Notes: a model not told the origin generated them from the letters alone. Shown: positions 21,590-32,839, counted from the first letter of the stretch. The stretch is DNA of 64,000 nt from Shinisaurus crocodilurus (GCA_021292165.1 CM037877.1:110421858-110485857); one strand, 5' to 3'. Translations and numbers: made by a program.

Positions 21590-23310
21590 AAGACTAGATA
21601 GAATACCATCAGCGATACAAGCTGTCCTGCAAGCTGCCTGTAAACCATCAACTAGGGCATCTTATGCTAGGAAGTGGCTGGATGTCACTAAATTTACTGC
21701 TAAACGCAAACAAAATCCTAAAGCCTGCACAGTACAAACTGTACTGGAGTATCTGCATGCCCTGATGGCAAGGTTTAAAATTATCCTCCATAAGGGTATA
21801 CTTGGCAGCAATTTCAGCCAATGGACCTTATGTCAACTCAGGGTCAATCTTCACACATCCGTTGGTGAAACAATTCTTGAAAGGCTTGAAGAAGATCATT
21901 CCTCCAATCAGGAATTTGGTGCCAGGCTGGGATCTGGCGCTGGTGCTGCACACACTGACTCAGAAACCCTTTGAACCACTAGCGACTATTGATCACAGGC
22001 TTCTCACATGGAAGACAGCTTTTCTGACTGCAATAACATTGGCAAGAAGATCTAGCAAACTCTGTACACTCAGAGTAGATTCAACTTATATGGTGTTTCA
22101 CAAGGACAAAGTAGTTGTATGTCCGGATCTCGATTTCCTACTGAAAGTAGTTACAGAATTCCATACAGGGCAGGACATAGTGTTGCCAGCGTTTCTTCAA
22201 AACCCGTCCTCTGACATAGAGCAGAAAATGCATACGCTGGATGTCCGACGCGCCCAAGCATTTTATAAAGAGAGAACAGCTTATTTCCAGCAAACGAATC
22301 AACTGTTCATATGTTACGGTGGCAAATCCCCAGGCCTTCCTGTGTCAAAACAGAGATTTGCCAACTGGATTGTGGAGCAGGGCCGGCGCTACCACTAGGC
22401 CAACTAGGCGGCTGCCTAGGGCGTATGGCTAAAGGGGGCGCAGAAACGCTCCGCTCCTGCTTCGCCTGTGCCCCAGACCCACGCAGACACTCGCCCTCTC
22501 CTCCTCCTCCTCCTCCTCCTCCTCCAGGAACGGACGAGGAAGGGAGGGTGCGGGGCCTGCGCTCCACTTTCCGTGACGTGTGTACGGAAGAGGAGGAAGA
22601 AGGGAGCGAGCAATCCTGATCTTGTGGCAGCAGCGGCGGCAGCAGCAGCAGGAGCGTGCGAGGCGTCAGGCAGCCGGGGCTCGCTGCACTTGGCGCGGAT
22701 CTGGGCACGGAAGCCGAGCAGGAGAGTGGCCAGGCGGGCATGGGGCAGCAGCAGCAGTGCCCGTGAAGGGAGCTCCGCGCGGGGCTGCTCGCTTGGCGCC
22801 GAATCCCGCTCTGCCTCCTCCGCCTCTTCCACCTCCTCCGGGCAGGCGGGCTTGCCTCTGTCCGCCAGGGCGCAGCTGGAGCGGCTGGTGGCTGCTGATC
22901 CGCCGCAGCTTGGCGCTTCTTCTCGCCTTCCTGCCTTCCTTCCTTCCTCCCTTCCCGGGCCGCGGAGGCTGGCGGCAGCAGCAGCAGGAGGAAGCTCGCT
23001 CGCTTGGCCGACTCTTCCTCGCTGCCGCTGGGACTGCTGCCGCCGAGGGAGGGAGGGCTCAAGTGGGAGGGGCGCTAAATATTTGAATTTGCCTAGGGCG
23101 GCAAACTGCCTTGCACCGGTCCTGTTGTGGAGACTATTAAGGTGGCATACCAGCTTTCACGCAAGCAGTTGCCAGGACCAGTAAGGGCACAATCTACCCA
23201 GGCACAATCAACGTCATGGTGTTTGGGAAAGGTACCCCTCTACCAGATCTCTGTAAAGCAGCAACCTGGTCTGCGCCATTGACATTCATCAAGCATTACA
23301 GACTTGATAT
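21590..23310 (+). pseudogene. DIRS tyrosine recombinase, split by a hAT
   Basis: Starts with TRASYARKWLDVTKF-like sequence (about 21650-21690), a core-binding region. The catalytic half follows: FLTAITLARRSSKLCTLRVD (22021-22080) holds the first catalytic Arg in an ARRxSELxxL-type motif. The hAT at 22378-23124 separates this from the remaining part, where the HxxR and Tyr region is expected (AQSTSW, then KHYRLD near 23290-23310). At the H-x-x-R position the copy reads VRAQSTQAQ, so His and Arg both appear changed to Gln. The recombinase would integrate circular DIRS DNA. Non-functional here. Confidence 0.75.
22378..23124. mobile_element. CpG-rich hAT element, 747 bp, with 8-bp target duplication
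   Basis: Left end CAGGGCCGGCGCTACC, right end GCACCGGTCCTG. The target duplication TTGTGGAG is exact on both sides (22370-22377 and 23125-23132). The interior is strongly GC- and CpG-rich with (CTC)n at about 22498-22525 and CAGCAG runs. Subterminal sequence CTAGGCGGCTGCCTAGGGCG and GCCTAGGGCGGCAAACTGCC is related between the ends. Long ORFs on both strands reflect base composition. Confidence 0.92.
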
Positions 23311-23329
23311 ATTTAAATTATACTAATTA

Positions 23330-25730
23330 TTTCTAAATTTGCATGCATATATTGGCATATGCAAGCTTTATGCAAATCAGTGCCTTCCTTTATCTTCTCT
23401 TTTTTGGCCATGTATCCAATCCTTTTTGCAGCATCTTCAAAAGTGGTTGAAAGGGCTTAGAAGGGGCTAGAGATGCAACAGTTCCCACCCCAGTTCAAGT
23501 GTCCTGGTGGCTGCTGCTGGTTCTTAAAGCAGTGGCAGGCAGGCTGGATGCAAATACTCCTCCCAAATGACCTCTGAGAATATCTGGCAGCAGATGATGG
23601 TTACAAGAGGGCAGGCTAGAGATGTAATCACAGCACCCATTGGTCACCTCTTCCTCTGCAGCATCTCCATGTCAGAAAATACTGGGAGGGGGCGGGCAGG
23701 ATGAGGTGGCAACAATTCTAACACCAGCTCAGGAGTTCCAGAATATTATCCCTACATTATAGATGATAGAGAGAGCAGTTTGTCTAATGCTACCCAATGA
23801 ATCCGTGCATGAGAGTTGAACTGATGACTATCATTCTTTTATCACGTGCTCTTAGTCAATATGCTGCAGCAGTACCCAGCAATAATTGGTTCTGTTCTGG
23901 GAAGCTTTTTTCCTGAATTTTGTTCCAGCCATGTTTCAGGTGTCATGTGGTTCATGAAGTGCTGGTTTTTAGATCTTCCTCTTCAAGCAAGACCTTGCTG
24001 TCTTAATCTGTTATTCTTTGATGACTAATTTGACAGTTTCTTCTTTGTTTATGACTCTTGAAAAGGAATAATGAAATCACTGCAATCCCACTCTATGCAA
24101 TTAATAAAAGAAACTGGGTTTTTTTAAAGAGGCAAAGGAAGTACTACTTCTGTATGGCTTAATGATGAGATGCACCTCTGCTGAGAGACTTTCCTTACTC
24201 CTTCTTTGATTAAAACTGAGCAGGGATTCTCTACCTAGTAGAAAAGCTGTGAAGATCCTTACTGCTATTGAGTTATACACATTCTATAGGCTGCTAGGAT
24301 TCTGATCCCACATTATCTTCACTCTTAAACTTTATAGAAGCATAACTTGCTGAAATAAAGAACTCTTAGAAAAAAAAAGACTGATAACTTTATGGAAACC
24401 GAATTGACTGAACATAAATGGTTAAACAATTGAAAAGCTTGAAAATGGAAAAGCTTACATCTTTAATATGATGCTTTTGGAAAAGATTCCCTGGAGTGAA
24501 TTTGGGATCATAATATTTTGCCTTGCCACCCCTGTACCCCCACCTTTAAAAAAATTTTTTAAAAAAAACATTGCAAGTAGTTACAGGATTTTTCTCATTC
24601 TTCAAATTCACATACAACTCGAGGATGGAGAAGAGAGACTGTACATTGGTCTCAAAAGCCTTGAAAAGCACATTGGATAGAAGTCATAAAACGTATTATG
24701 TATGGGCAACTAGAGGCTTTGTGTGACTTGGAATGGATAAAATTAAGGGAAATTATCCTGTCTTCTGCACAGGATTCAAGATTTTTAGAGCATGGTAGGC
24801 ATGAAGAATTGGTTTACCATATTCCATTGTTGTATTTGTTCTTTCAAATGTCTGAGGTGTCTTCTGTCTCTTCTTACTGTTCTAAGCCAGAATGATCCTG
24901 TTGCATCTTGAAATGGGATTATCCATGCCTTTTCTCATGCTCCGTATTGAAATATCATATCACCCAGAGAGGTATGATGTGCAATGATGATGAATACACA
25001 CACATGTATGATGGCTCTTCGTACTACAGATCGAAAATGTACAATAATGTTCTGTTGGGTAAAATTAAGCTGAAAGACTCTCCATCCAGATATCAATGAG
25101 GTCAGCATCCCAGCATCTTCCTAAGAGTAAACTATTAGTTACATGGAATCACCCTCCCAAGATCTCCATGTGTTACACAAGAGTTGTGTGTGCATCTCCT
25201 GAACTGACTGAAGTTTTTTGTGTGTTTGTCATGACACGGCATTAGCTGAAAAAAAATCATCTCTGGAAACAGATGGTCAGAGCTGATTTTCTCTGCTACG
25301 ACTTTTCAGAATCATTCATTGGGGTCCAGTTTACTAAAGTCTGCAGGTTCTACTTAGATCAAACATTTTTAGTTATGCCATTCATAGTATTTAACAGATG
25401 TATTAGCCCTGGTCCACGTACTACTAGATATTCCTTAGTGAATGAGGGGCTCATAGAAACCAAAACCTTAAACTTGCTGCTCCCCAAGAGGAGCTAGTTC
25501 TTCACTTCTAGCCTTGGCTGTCAACCATTTTGCTTTTCTCCAAAAGGAGATTCTTGCAAATATTTGAGATCAGTGCTGACAGGTATCCCTACTGATTTAT
25601 ATTAGACGTTTGAGTTACATTTGAAGCATGCTTTGTTTTCCCTTGCTGTAAGTTTCATCGGGCACCCTTTTTATACACATGGCAATGCACTGACATGTGT
25701 AACTGCTTCTGATTTTTGTTTTGTTTTTTG
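23330..25730 (+). other. NRG1: NRG1 intron before spacer exon 1, no clear feature
   Basis: Mostly AT-rich. Around 23730-23830 a stretch with GAATCCGTGCATGAGAG-like words may be an old MIR. Nothing else supported. Confidence 0.4.
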
Positions 25731-25733
25731 CAG

Positions 25734-25784
25734 AACCCACAGGCATGATACCAGTTTTGACAATAGGAGCAAATACATCCACAC
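25734..25784 (+). CDS. NRG1: NRG1 spacer (glycosylation) exon 1, 17 codons
   Basis: A long T-rich tract and CAG (25731-25733) precede a 51-bp exon that ends at a GTAAGT donor. With the G carried over from the Ig exon it reads EPTGMIPVLTIGANTST, 17 residues, phase 1 at both ends. NRG1 has two consecutive 51-bp phase-1 exons between its Ig and EGF domains that encode a Ser/Thr-rich, O-glycosylated linker, and TGM here matches the first of them. The exon contains an N-T-S sequon. Because it is 51 bp and symmetric in phase, it can be skipped without shifting the frame. It is too short for ORF-based detection. Confidence rests on splice sites, phase and resemblance together. Confidence 0.75.
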
Positions 25785-27480
25785 GTAAGTCAAGTTGAAT
25801 TGTTTGCCTCCCTAAAGCTAATTCTACAGATTCAGATCTTTTCTCAGCCTTTCTCTGAATCTTTTCAGTTTGCCTAGGTAGAGTTTAGGCATATGGAGGG
25901 CCGGTGGAATAATCTGATTTCTAGGATCCATATCTCTGACTTTATTTAATGCAATACTGAGATCTTGGCTGGAGTTTCGTGTGTGTCTCATCTTTAAAGG
26001 TGGCCTTAAGTTATCTGCTGCAACAGTCAGCACATATGGTAGAGCTCTCGAGATCACTGTTTGCAAGTTGCAGTGTGCTAGGTGTTCATCCTTTCCTCTT
26101 CTTCCTTAATGGAGCCTTTTCAATTTGCCACAGGATATAGATGCATCTCATTTCTTTCTGCTGTTGCATGTGCCCTCTTGTAGCATGGCAAAGCTGAATT
26201 GTAGTATTCTAGAGAGATATAAGAAACTGATCTCAGGTTTAGTGATCTTTTGCCTCTGTAGTTAATGTTGCCTCTGCTTCCCTTCTAGGATATTTGTTTA
26301 TTTATATTTTCTGTTAGTGGAGGCATTTCAGATCTGTCCTTAACAGTGCCTGCTTATGTCACCTTTCAGGCAAAGATTTACAGAATATTTACAGTGGGGC
26401 TACATTCAGCTTTTCTGTAAACTGCTCTTTATGCCAGAAGATTGGGTTCTGCTCTCTAACAGATCTCTTGTGCTCATACTGCATGCTGTTACTTGTTCTG
26501 TTCATTTCTCACATTTGTAGTGCATTAGAACAGTGAATGCCACATCAATTTTGCTTTTTTGAGATTCTTTTGTCTAACAGAGGCTAGCTATGGAATGAAA
26601 TGGTAGCATTTCTAAACTAGATCAAGAAGAATACTTCACCTTGTGAATGTATGTTTTAAAATTGTCTTCAGCCTGTCACCTGATAAGCTTTATCAGGTCA
26701 TGGGATGTAACTAGTTCTTGCACTTAATTAAAGAGTTCCTCTGGCTGGCTTGTGTTTAACTGGTCTTTTACTCATCTTCCAGTAGTAACCAACATGAAAA
26801 TTTCAGAAGCCTAAACAATCCTGATTTCCACCCGAATTCTCTTTATTTCAGCTGGTCTTCATATTCATACATTCTTTTGTCAGTTTGTATAATACCTTAC
26901 CTTTCACTTTTAAATTAACTGTATTGAGTTTCTGTTCACTCCAAACTACTTGATGTTGCACTGACCATCAGGATGTTTCTTTAAACTTGCCTCTTGGTTT
27001 GGCACTCCCTTTCTAGCATGGATGTTTCCAAAATAAGTACTTGCCATGGACTCTTTCTATTTGTAGAGCCATCTAAACATAGCATTTTCTTGTGTAACCT
27101 AGAGTCTTCAAGTCCATTTTTTTCATGAGCCAGAAACTGTTTTATTTCTACCACTTTCTACCAATACATTTAATAAAGTGGTCCTTCTCAGCCTTTGGCT
27201 GGCCTATCGTGCTGTAACAAACAGCTGAAAACATTTCCCCAAGCTCTGCCAGTTTTTTTGCCAAGGACAATGGAACATTTTTTAAAATTATTTTTGTGTT
27301 AATGGGTTATTCATGGTGTGCCTAGGACATTATGTACTTGCTTTAACCCAGCTTGGTTTCCAGAGCTGCCTTTTCTTTTCTTAAAAAGGGGTTTTTGCCT
27401 TTTGTGAGAAGGCAAGCTTCTGACTTGGGAAGGCACAGGACTTTCACATCCCTATATATCATGTTACCTTCTATGTATTG
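25785..27480 (+). other. NRG1: NRG1 intron between the two spacer exons
   Basis: 1.7 kb without a clear repeat or gene. The part before exon C is T-rich. Confidence 0.5.
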
Positions 27481-27483
27481 CAG

Positions 27484-27534
27484 AACCTATAGACAAGATT
27501 CCAGCTTCAACTGAAGGAATAAATACATCTTCCT
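27484..27534 (+). CDS. NRG1: NRG1 spacer (glycosylation) exon 2, 17 codons
   Basis: The exon is preceded by TATTGCAG (CAG at 27481-27483) and followed by a GTCAGT donor. The 51 bp are phase 1-1 and, using the G from the previous exon, read EPIDKIPASTEGINTSS. IPASTEG is nearly the MPASTEG of the mammalian first spacer exon, while the INTSS end resembles the ANTSS of the second. It lies 1.7 kb after the first spacer exon and shares EPxxxIPxxTxGxNTS with it, so the pair looks like an old tandem exon duplication. It carries an N-T-S glycosylation sequon. The next expected exon (EGF domain, six cysteines) was not found downstream, so that intron exceeds 36 kb within this window. Confidence 0.78.
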
Positions 27535-29280
27535 GTCAGTACACAATAATAGCATCTTGGTGAATCCATATGATACCTCTTTCTGGATCGATAAATACAC
27601 AGATTATATACTGATTCCCAGGGGTGCAAAATTTGTTCCAAAACCAGTGAGATTTTCTAGAAATGAGTTTGGAATCCAAACTTTGGGGGAAGGGAGAGAT
27701 GAAGACTTGAACATGCCTATGAGAGGAAGGTTTTGTTCTCCTTGGCATGTTCTGGTCTTTCTCCCTTCCTCCCTGCTGCCAGTTGGAATTGGCAGAGTTC
27801 CATTCCACAGATTTTTGGCAGAGAATGGAATAAAATAATTCTGCTCTGGCAAAACTTCAGAACAGATTGTGGAAACTGGAATGGTTTCTGTGATTGATTC
27901 CAGGCATTTGCAAAGAATCCTAGCATGATTGAAGCTCTCAGATACAGTGAGGAACAGTGTTTTTACTGACAGTGTTTTTACTGAGGGCACAGGGCATCCA
28001 GTGTTGGAAGAATTCCTGTGATGAGCAAGACCAATAAAAACACCACCCCTTCACTAAAGCAGAGGGCATCAGGTTGTGAAGCAATGGTCTAAGACTGGAA
28101 TGGGACTCCAGGGGCCAATTTCAACCCCCCGGGGGCTCCACCATCACCACACACTGCCAAATTTCAGCAGCAGTAGCAAAATAGTTGGTAGATTGCTGCC
28201 AAATTTTGGTGGCAAACTGTCATGGCCCATTGTTCTGGTGCAGAAAACTAAAATCAGTGAGACTTTTAATTGTAGCACATCTTATGGCAAATATAATAAA
28301 TAAAAGCTTAATGGTTAATGCTTCTTATAATTCATTTACACACACAAGCAGAGATCAGTCCAACAATAGATTTGGAATCACTACGGTACATGTGTCAAGG
28401 CAGACCAACAGTCAAGGATCACAAATGATCCTATGAATAAGTCCAAGCAAGGAAGCATTACATATTTTTTAATTCATGATAAGTTCAGGGAAGTCAGTAT
28501 CTTGGGCAATTAAAATGATGATACATCCAGGCAAGAGAGAGAGAGCACTGGGTAGTAGAGAGGTTCCTATGCAGGGTCTCTACAGTCCATGCTCCCAGGC
28601 AGACTTAAGTCTAGGATTCAGGATAGTTCTAGGCAAGTTCTCAACAATACAAGGTTCAAACAGGGAAGGATCCAGATTTGATGGGGAGTCCAGGTGAGAA
28701 GTGTGTCAGGTAGCTCAGACAATGGAAAGTCCTGGCAGATTGGGTTTTGGGCAATAAAGATGGAATGTTTCCAGCAAAGGTTCCATATCCTTGGCACTGG
28801 CTTAAATGCAAGGGAGGGTTTACTAGAGCCCTCCTTCTGATGATCTAAGTAACAGGGGACTCTAACCTGTAAACAAACCCTATGCTGAATAGGGCGTCTC
28901 TGTTCCAGCCTCTTGAGTTGACATTTCAACCCTGAAAAGCCACTCTCTCTACTTGGTTCCTACAGAAGATGCTGTAAAAGAGGTTTGACTCAAAGACTAA
29001 TCTTCCAGCTGTGGCCAAAAGGGAGTCCTGCTCTCCTTTGGCCTGTAATCAGATGGGAGTCCAGGCTTTTACTATTCTGACATTCTACAGCCTGAGCAGG
29101 CTTAAACTAGCCCCCCTGCCTCAGCCTGTCATCAGAGGAGAAACCAGGCTGAGCTAAACTTTCAAGCCCCAAGCTTCCCACGACTGAACTGGGTTTTGAA
29201 CTATCCTGGTCTACCTCTGAATCAGATTCTGACTCTATAGAGCCCATAGCAGCGCTTGGGCTAGACCCGACACAAACCAC
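27535..29280 (+). other. NRG1: NRG1 intron after spacer exon 2, no clear feature
   Basis: Includes a symmetric stretch near 27690-27840 with TTGGCAGAG and TTCCATTCC words, and a duplicated ACAGTGTTTTTACTGA at 27953-27986. No gene recognised. Confidence 0.4.
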
Positions 29281-29289
29281 GACAGTGGC

Positions 29290-30035
29290 CTAAACAGGCC
29301 AAATGTAGCTTTGGAACAACAGAGGTCTTGCTTCTTCAGTCAAACAGTACAAAGGAGGGGAAGGCATTCAGAAGTCCTTTGCTTTAGAGTGCTCACAATA
29401 AGTGGAAGAAAATGGAGCACATGGAGGATCTCGCTGCAAAGGGGGGGGGGGAAGTCTCCACTCCCTTTTTGTGAGCAAAGATCCCTCACAGCTTTGCTTT
29501 CCCTTGACAGCTCACCTTTTGACAACTGTCAAGAGAGCGCAACGTAAAAAATAAACCTATTTGCAGACACCTCCCAGGGCATTGCCCAGGTGAGGCTTCC
29601 CATTTTGGCCCCCCCACAAGTGTGCACCTCCGCACATGTGCAAGACCGACTAATTTGTTTATTTTTTAAAAAAATAATGAAAATATTTGTGCAAATTTCT
29701 TGTGCTTAATTTTTTTTTTAAGGGGGGTGGCGAACCAGTGACAGCCCCTCCAATGTGTCACTGGCTGCCACCTCAGAGATTGCAAAAAGCAATCTTTGGG
29801 GGGGGGAGGGTAAAAGGCAAAAAAATCTGTGGTGAGTGCAAAAGGGCTCACCATTGCAGTGGGGAGATGAGACAAGGTGGCTTTAGCCACCAAGTCCCCT
29901 GGGATACCAGGTGGAGGACCGAAGTGAAGGGGGGAACAACCAACAGTGAGCCCGATCATCTGTTGGGCACACGGTGAGTTGTTCCACAAACAACCCACAC
30001 AGTACATAGGTTATTCACAGGTTGGGTTGCCATGT
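29290..30035. mobile_element. Fragment of a foldback DNA transposon family
   Basis: Shares words with 37500-38530: GCAAAGATCCCTCACAGC, TTGACAGCTC, AATATTTGTGCAAATTTCTTG and GACAGCCCCTCC. It ends near GGTTGCCATGTTGTGTGAAG (30026-30045), a variant of the GTTGCTGTGTCATGCG terminus seen at 38922. Poly-G tracts at 29441 and 29794. Confidence 0.5.
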
Positions 30036-30054
30036 TGTGTGAAGTAGATGAATG

Positions 30055-30275
30055 TATGTGGTGCATAGAGCATCAGATTTGGATTGGGGAGACTCAAGTT
30101 CAAATCTCCACTTAGCTATGAAGCTCACTGGGTGAGCTTGAGCTAGTAGTTCTTCTCTCTTAGGCTAACATACCTTACAGTGTTGTTGTGAGGATAAATA
30201 GTGCAGAGACCATGTGTGCCACCCTGAGCTCCTTGGAGAAGGGTGGGATAAAAATGCCATAAATAAATAATATGT
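30055..30275 (+). mobile_element. MIR-type SINE
   Basis: Contains a degenerate tRNA-like head with B-box GTTCAAATCTCC (30110-30121), a MIR core (CTCACTGGGTGAGCTTGAGC) and the tail TTGTTGTGAGGATAAATAGTG, ending in AAATAAATAA. The order matches MIR. Confidence 0.75.
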
Positions 30276-30279
30276 ACCA

Positions 30280-31050
30280 GCTAGCAGAGATGGTGGTGAC
30301 CTGCAAGCAGCAGTTCAGGAGATAGCATTGCCCTGCTCTAAGCAGAGGCTGCTCTAAGAAGTTATCCACCCAGCCCAACTCTAAACAGGACTTGATTGGT
30401 TCAGTGTGATGGTATTGAGAGCTTGGAGTCCATCTTTCCCTGCAACTCCCAATTACTTAATTATCTTTCTCTTAGCAGTAGCTAGATGTAGTGCTCTACA
30501 GTAGGTATACCATTGGAGTGATCCCTTTTGACAGCTTCCATGTTCTATAAAGCTTACTGTGCAAAACTGCCGATGAACTATATATAGCTGCCCTTAATAC
30601 ACACCGGTAGCTACAGCAGAAATAAAACACTTAGTTTTTCCAAAGCATCATGAACTTGTTGGGAGGAGAGCTGAGAGAAATACATCTTAAAATAAGAATT
30701 GAGATTTTTGCTGCATATATTTCTAGCTATTGGATTGTTTGGTTTTAATAAGAATGTTTAAAATGTATAGATTGTTAAATATATATATTTCTGTTTTGCA
30801 TGGGAAATGTAAATAAGTCTTTATCAAGAGAAGAAAAAAAGAGAAGGTGAATTTACTAAAGGCCTGCAATAGTAGAATTCAAGCTAAATTTCATCCTCTT
30901 TGTGCTAATGGAAGATAGACATTTCTAGGTGTCCACATCTTAGAACTGATAAGAAATTGGAATCTCCAGTCTTGAACCAGACTGCAAAGTTACCATCTTT
31001 AAAATTGTTTTATATCCTGAAAATCAGGGGAAGGTGAAAACAGCTCCCTA
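30280..31050 (+). other. NRG1: NRG1 intron, no clear feature
   Basis: AT-rich, nothing recognised. Confidence 0.4.
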
Positions 31051-31209
31051 AGAAACTGATTTTCTTTTCTTTTCTTTTTTTTAATAAATTTTATTTATAT
31101 TTTTTAAAAGAACACACATACAAAAAAAACACATAAACCTACAAATCATACACTACAAGTGCACCCGTCACCCCGGGGCCAAAACCAATTCTATCCACAT
31201 AATCCATTA

Positions 31210-31980
31210 TTAATCTATATTCCAAAAATACATCATATCATGACATGGCTTACTCCCTTTCCCCTTTACTAAAACATAATCTAAAAATGACCCCCATATT
31301 TCCTTAAAATTATTTTTCTTTAATTGTCCCCTTTTACATTTAATACTACATGTTAGTTTATCATTTAAAGCAATATCCCAAACCTCTTTATACCAATCTA
31401 TTATTAAATACTGATGTTGAACTTTCCAATTCCTTGCTATCAATAATCTCCCTGCCGCTAATAAACTTACAATTAGTTCCTTTTTCTCTTGTGAGCACAG
31501 AAGTTTCTCCGTTATTGATAACAATGCTAATTTTGGACAGACCTCCACATTAATACCAATTAATTCTGAAATTTCTCCAAAAATTTTATTCCAAAAATCC
31601 AATATGCTTTTACAACTCCACCACATATGACCATAAGTACCAAATTCCTGGCATCCTCTCCAACACAATGGAGCACAATTACTATCTATTTTGTTTAATC
31701 TTACTGGAGTCAAATACCATCTCCAAACAGTTTTTAAAAAATTCTCTTTTATCCTTACTGACATATTTCTTAATATACGTCTGCCCCAAATATTTCTCCA
31801 CCCCGCATTCGATATCTCCTCCTCAAATTCCATTTCCCACATCATCTTAAGGTTGTCTTTTTTCACTTCAATCCTCTGCATCATTTTATATATCTCCTTA
31901 GTTAACCCTCTAGAAGAAACATTCCCTTCTATAAGTTCTCTAGACAACACTTTCTTTTCAAATCCGGTAAACTCCCTCAA
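31210..31980 (-). pseudogene. L1 ORF2 C-terminal fragment
   Basis: An open 256-codon frame starting REFTGFEKKVLSRELIEGN. It includes WRNIWGRRILRNMSVRIKEN, a CWRGCQEFGTYGHMWWSCKS cysteine motif (C-x3-C-x7-H-x4-C type) and LLAAGRLLIARNWK. This is the L1 ORF2 region after the RT thumb, including the C-rich domain. The frame is intact over 771 bp, which suggests a fairly young insertion. The paired inverted half lies directly after it on the other strand. Confidence 0.9.
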
Positions 31981-31983
31981 AAT

Positions 31984-32820
31984 ATGACGTCAGTTGTAGT
32001 AAATGATGGTATAACTGATCAAATTCATCTAGTCCGAGGTACCAGACAGGGCTGTCCCCTTTCACCAATCTTATTTGTGTTAGTTATGGAGGTTTTGGCA
32101 AATGTAGTTAGAGAGGATAGTAATTTAAAAGGGATAGGGATAAAGGATAAGATAAAAATTAATCTTTTTGCAGATGATACTCTGTTAACAATTGAAAATC
32201 CCATGGAAATGATGGATAGGTTAGAGAATCATTTAAAGGAGTTTAGGGAAGTTACGGGGTTGCAAGTAAATTGGGATAAAGGGGGGGAAAAGGCGAGGAT
32301 TACTAAGAGTAAATGGTATAAATCCCAAAAAGAAGGGGGGCTTGGGCTTCCTAATATCAAGTGGTATTATATAGCTAATCAGTTAAGGTTTATTATGGAT
32401 ATTTTAGTTAGGAAGAATATTTTGTGGTTAGAAATAGAAACGCAGGAAATAGAAATTGGAATGGAAAAATTTTTATTTTCAAAAAAAGTATTACTAGTGT
32501 AAAAAGAATAGAAAATCCCTTCCTGAAAAATATGGTAGGGATTTGGAATAGTAACAGACAGATCTTTATACCAGGGATATCACCGTTAACTCCAGTTGTA
32601 GCAATGGAGGACTTTCCAGAAAATGCACAGCATTGGGAGGCAATATTTAGGGAAAATAAGGTTATCAAATTAATGGATTGGATGGGAAAAATTGAGACTA
32701 GACAACAAATATTGGAAATGATTGGGCCAGATAGAATTTCGTGGTTAAATTTAATGCAATTAGATCAGTGGACTAAGAAATGGAAGAAGAAAAACGAGCA
32801 TGAGAGGGAGTTTACCGGAT
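31984..32820 (+). pseudogene. L1 ORF2 reverse transcriptase fragment (inverted half)
   Basis: Translates from VVNDGITDQIHLVRGTRQGC through PLSPILFVLVMEVLANVV to the catalytic NLFADDTLLTIENPME (YxDD-type box as FADD), then LQVNWDKGG. Next comes ITKSKWYKSQKEGGLGLPNI, which in L1 lies roughly 150 residues further on, so an internal deletion is likely at about 32280. A frameshift near 32480 moves to the frame with KRIENPFLKNMVGIWNSNRQ. Ends at the target duplication at 32821. Confidence 0.88.
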
Positions 32821-32839
32821 CTGATTTTCTAATTCTAAA

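Larger units (their letters stand above)
16035..23330 (+). mobile_element. DIRS-type tyrosine-recombinase retrotransposon with nested insertions
   Basis: The 5' region (about 16040-16260) has GGTCTCTGTGCATCGCACAC and GGGCTCTGCGCCTGCGC, which I recognise as the terminal region of reptile DIRS elements. Then come gag-like sequence (16570-19200), reverse transcriptase and RNase H (19400-21200), and a tyrosine recombinase (21600-23310). Three later insertions, each with a readable target duplication, split it: a solo LTR (17746-18593), a LINE 3' end (20263-20582) and a hAT (22378-23124). The recombinase continues past the hAT, with AQSTSW and ICKAATW-like sequence at 23190-23270. No matching right terminal repeat was found, so the 3' end is probably truncated. 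Confidence 0.85.
31066..32820 (-). mobile_element. L1 LINE with 5' inversion (twin priming)
   Basis: The insertion is bounded by the 10-bp duplication CTGATTTTCT (31056-31065 and 32821-32830). The 3' part is on the minus strand: a T-rich run at 31066-31082 (the poly-A end), then the ORF2 C-terminus to about 31980 with the HMWWSC zinc-knuckle-like region. From about 31982 the element switches to the + strand and carries the RT domain (GTRQGCPLSPILF, NLFADDTLLT) and continues to REFTG near 32815. The minus part begins at the same REFTG, so both halves meet at one ORF2 position. About 450 bp appears deleted near 32280. Confidence 0.92.

Noticed and set aside
22307..23184. Long Pro/Ser/Arg-rich frames on both strands within the hAT.
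   Set aside because: They cross the transposon ends and its CpG-rich interior. Base composition explains them.
24698..25099. Two short frames of about 65 codons that might be a gene.
   Set aside because: No motif, no homology recognised, and no coherent exon context.
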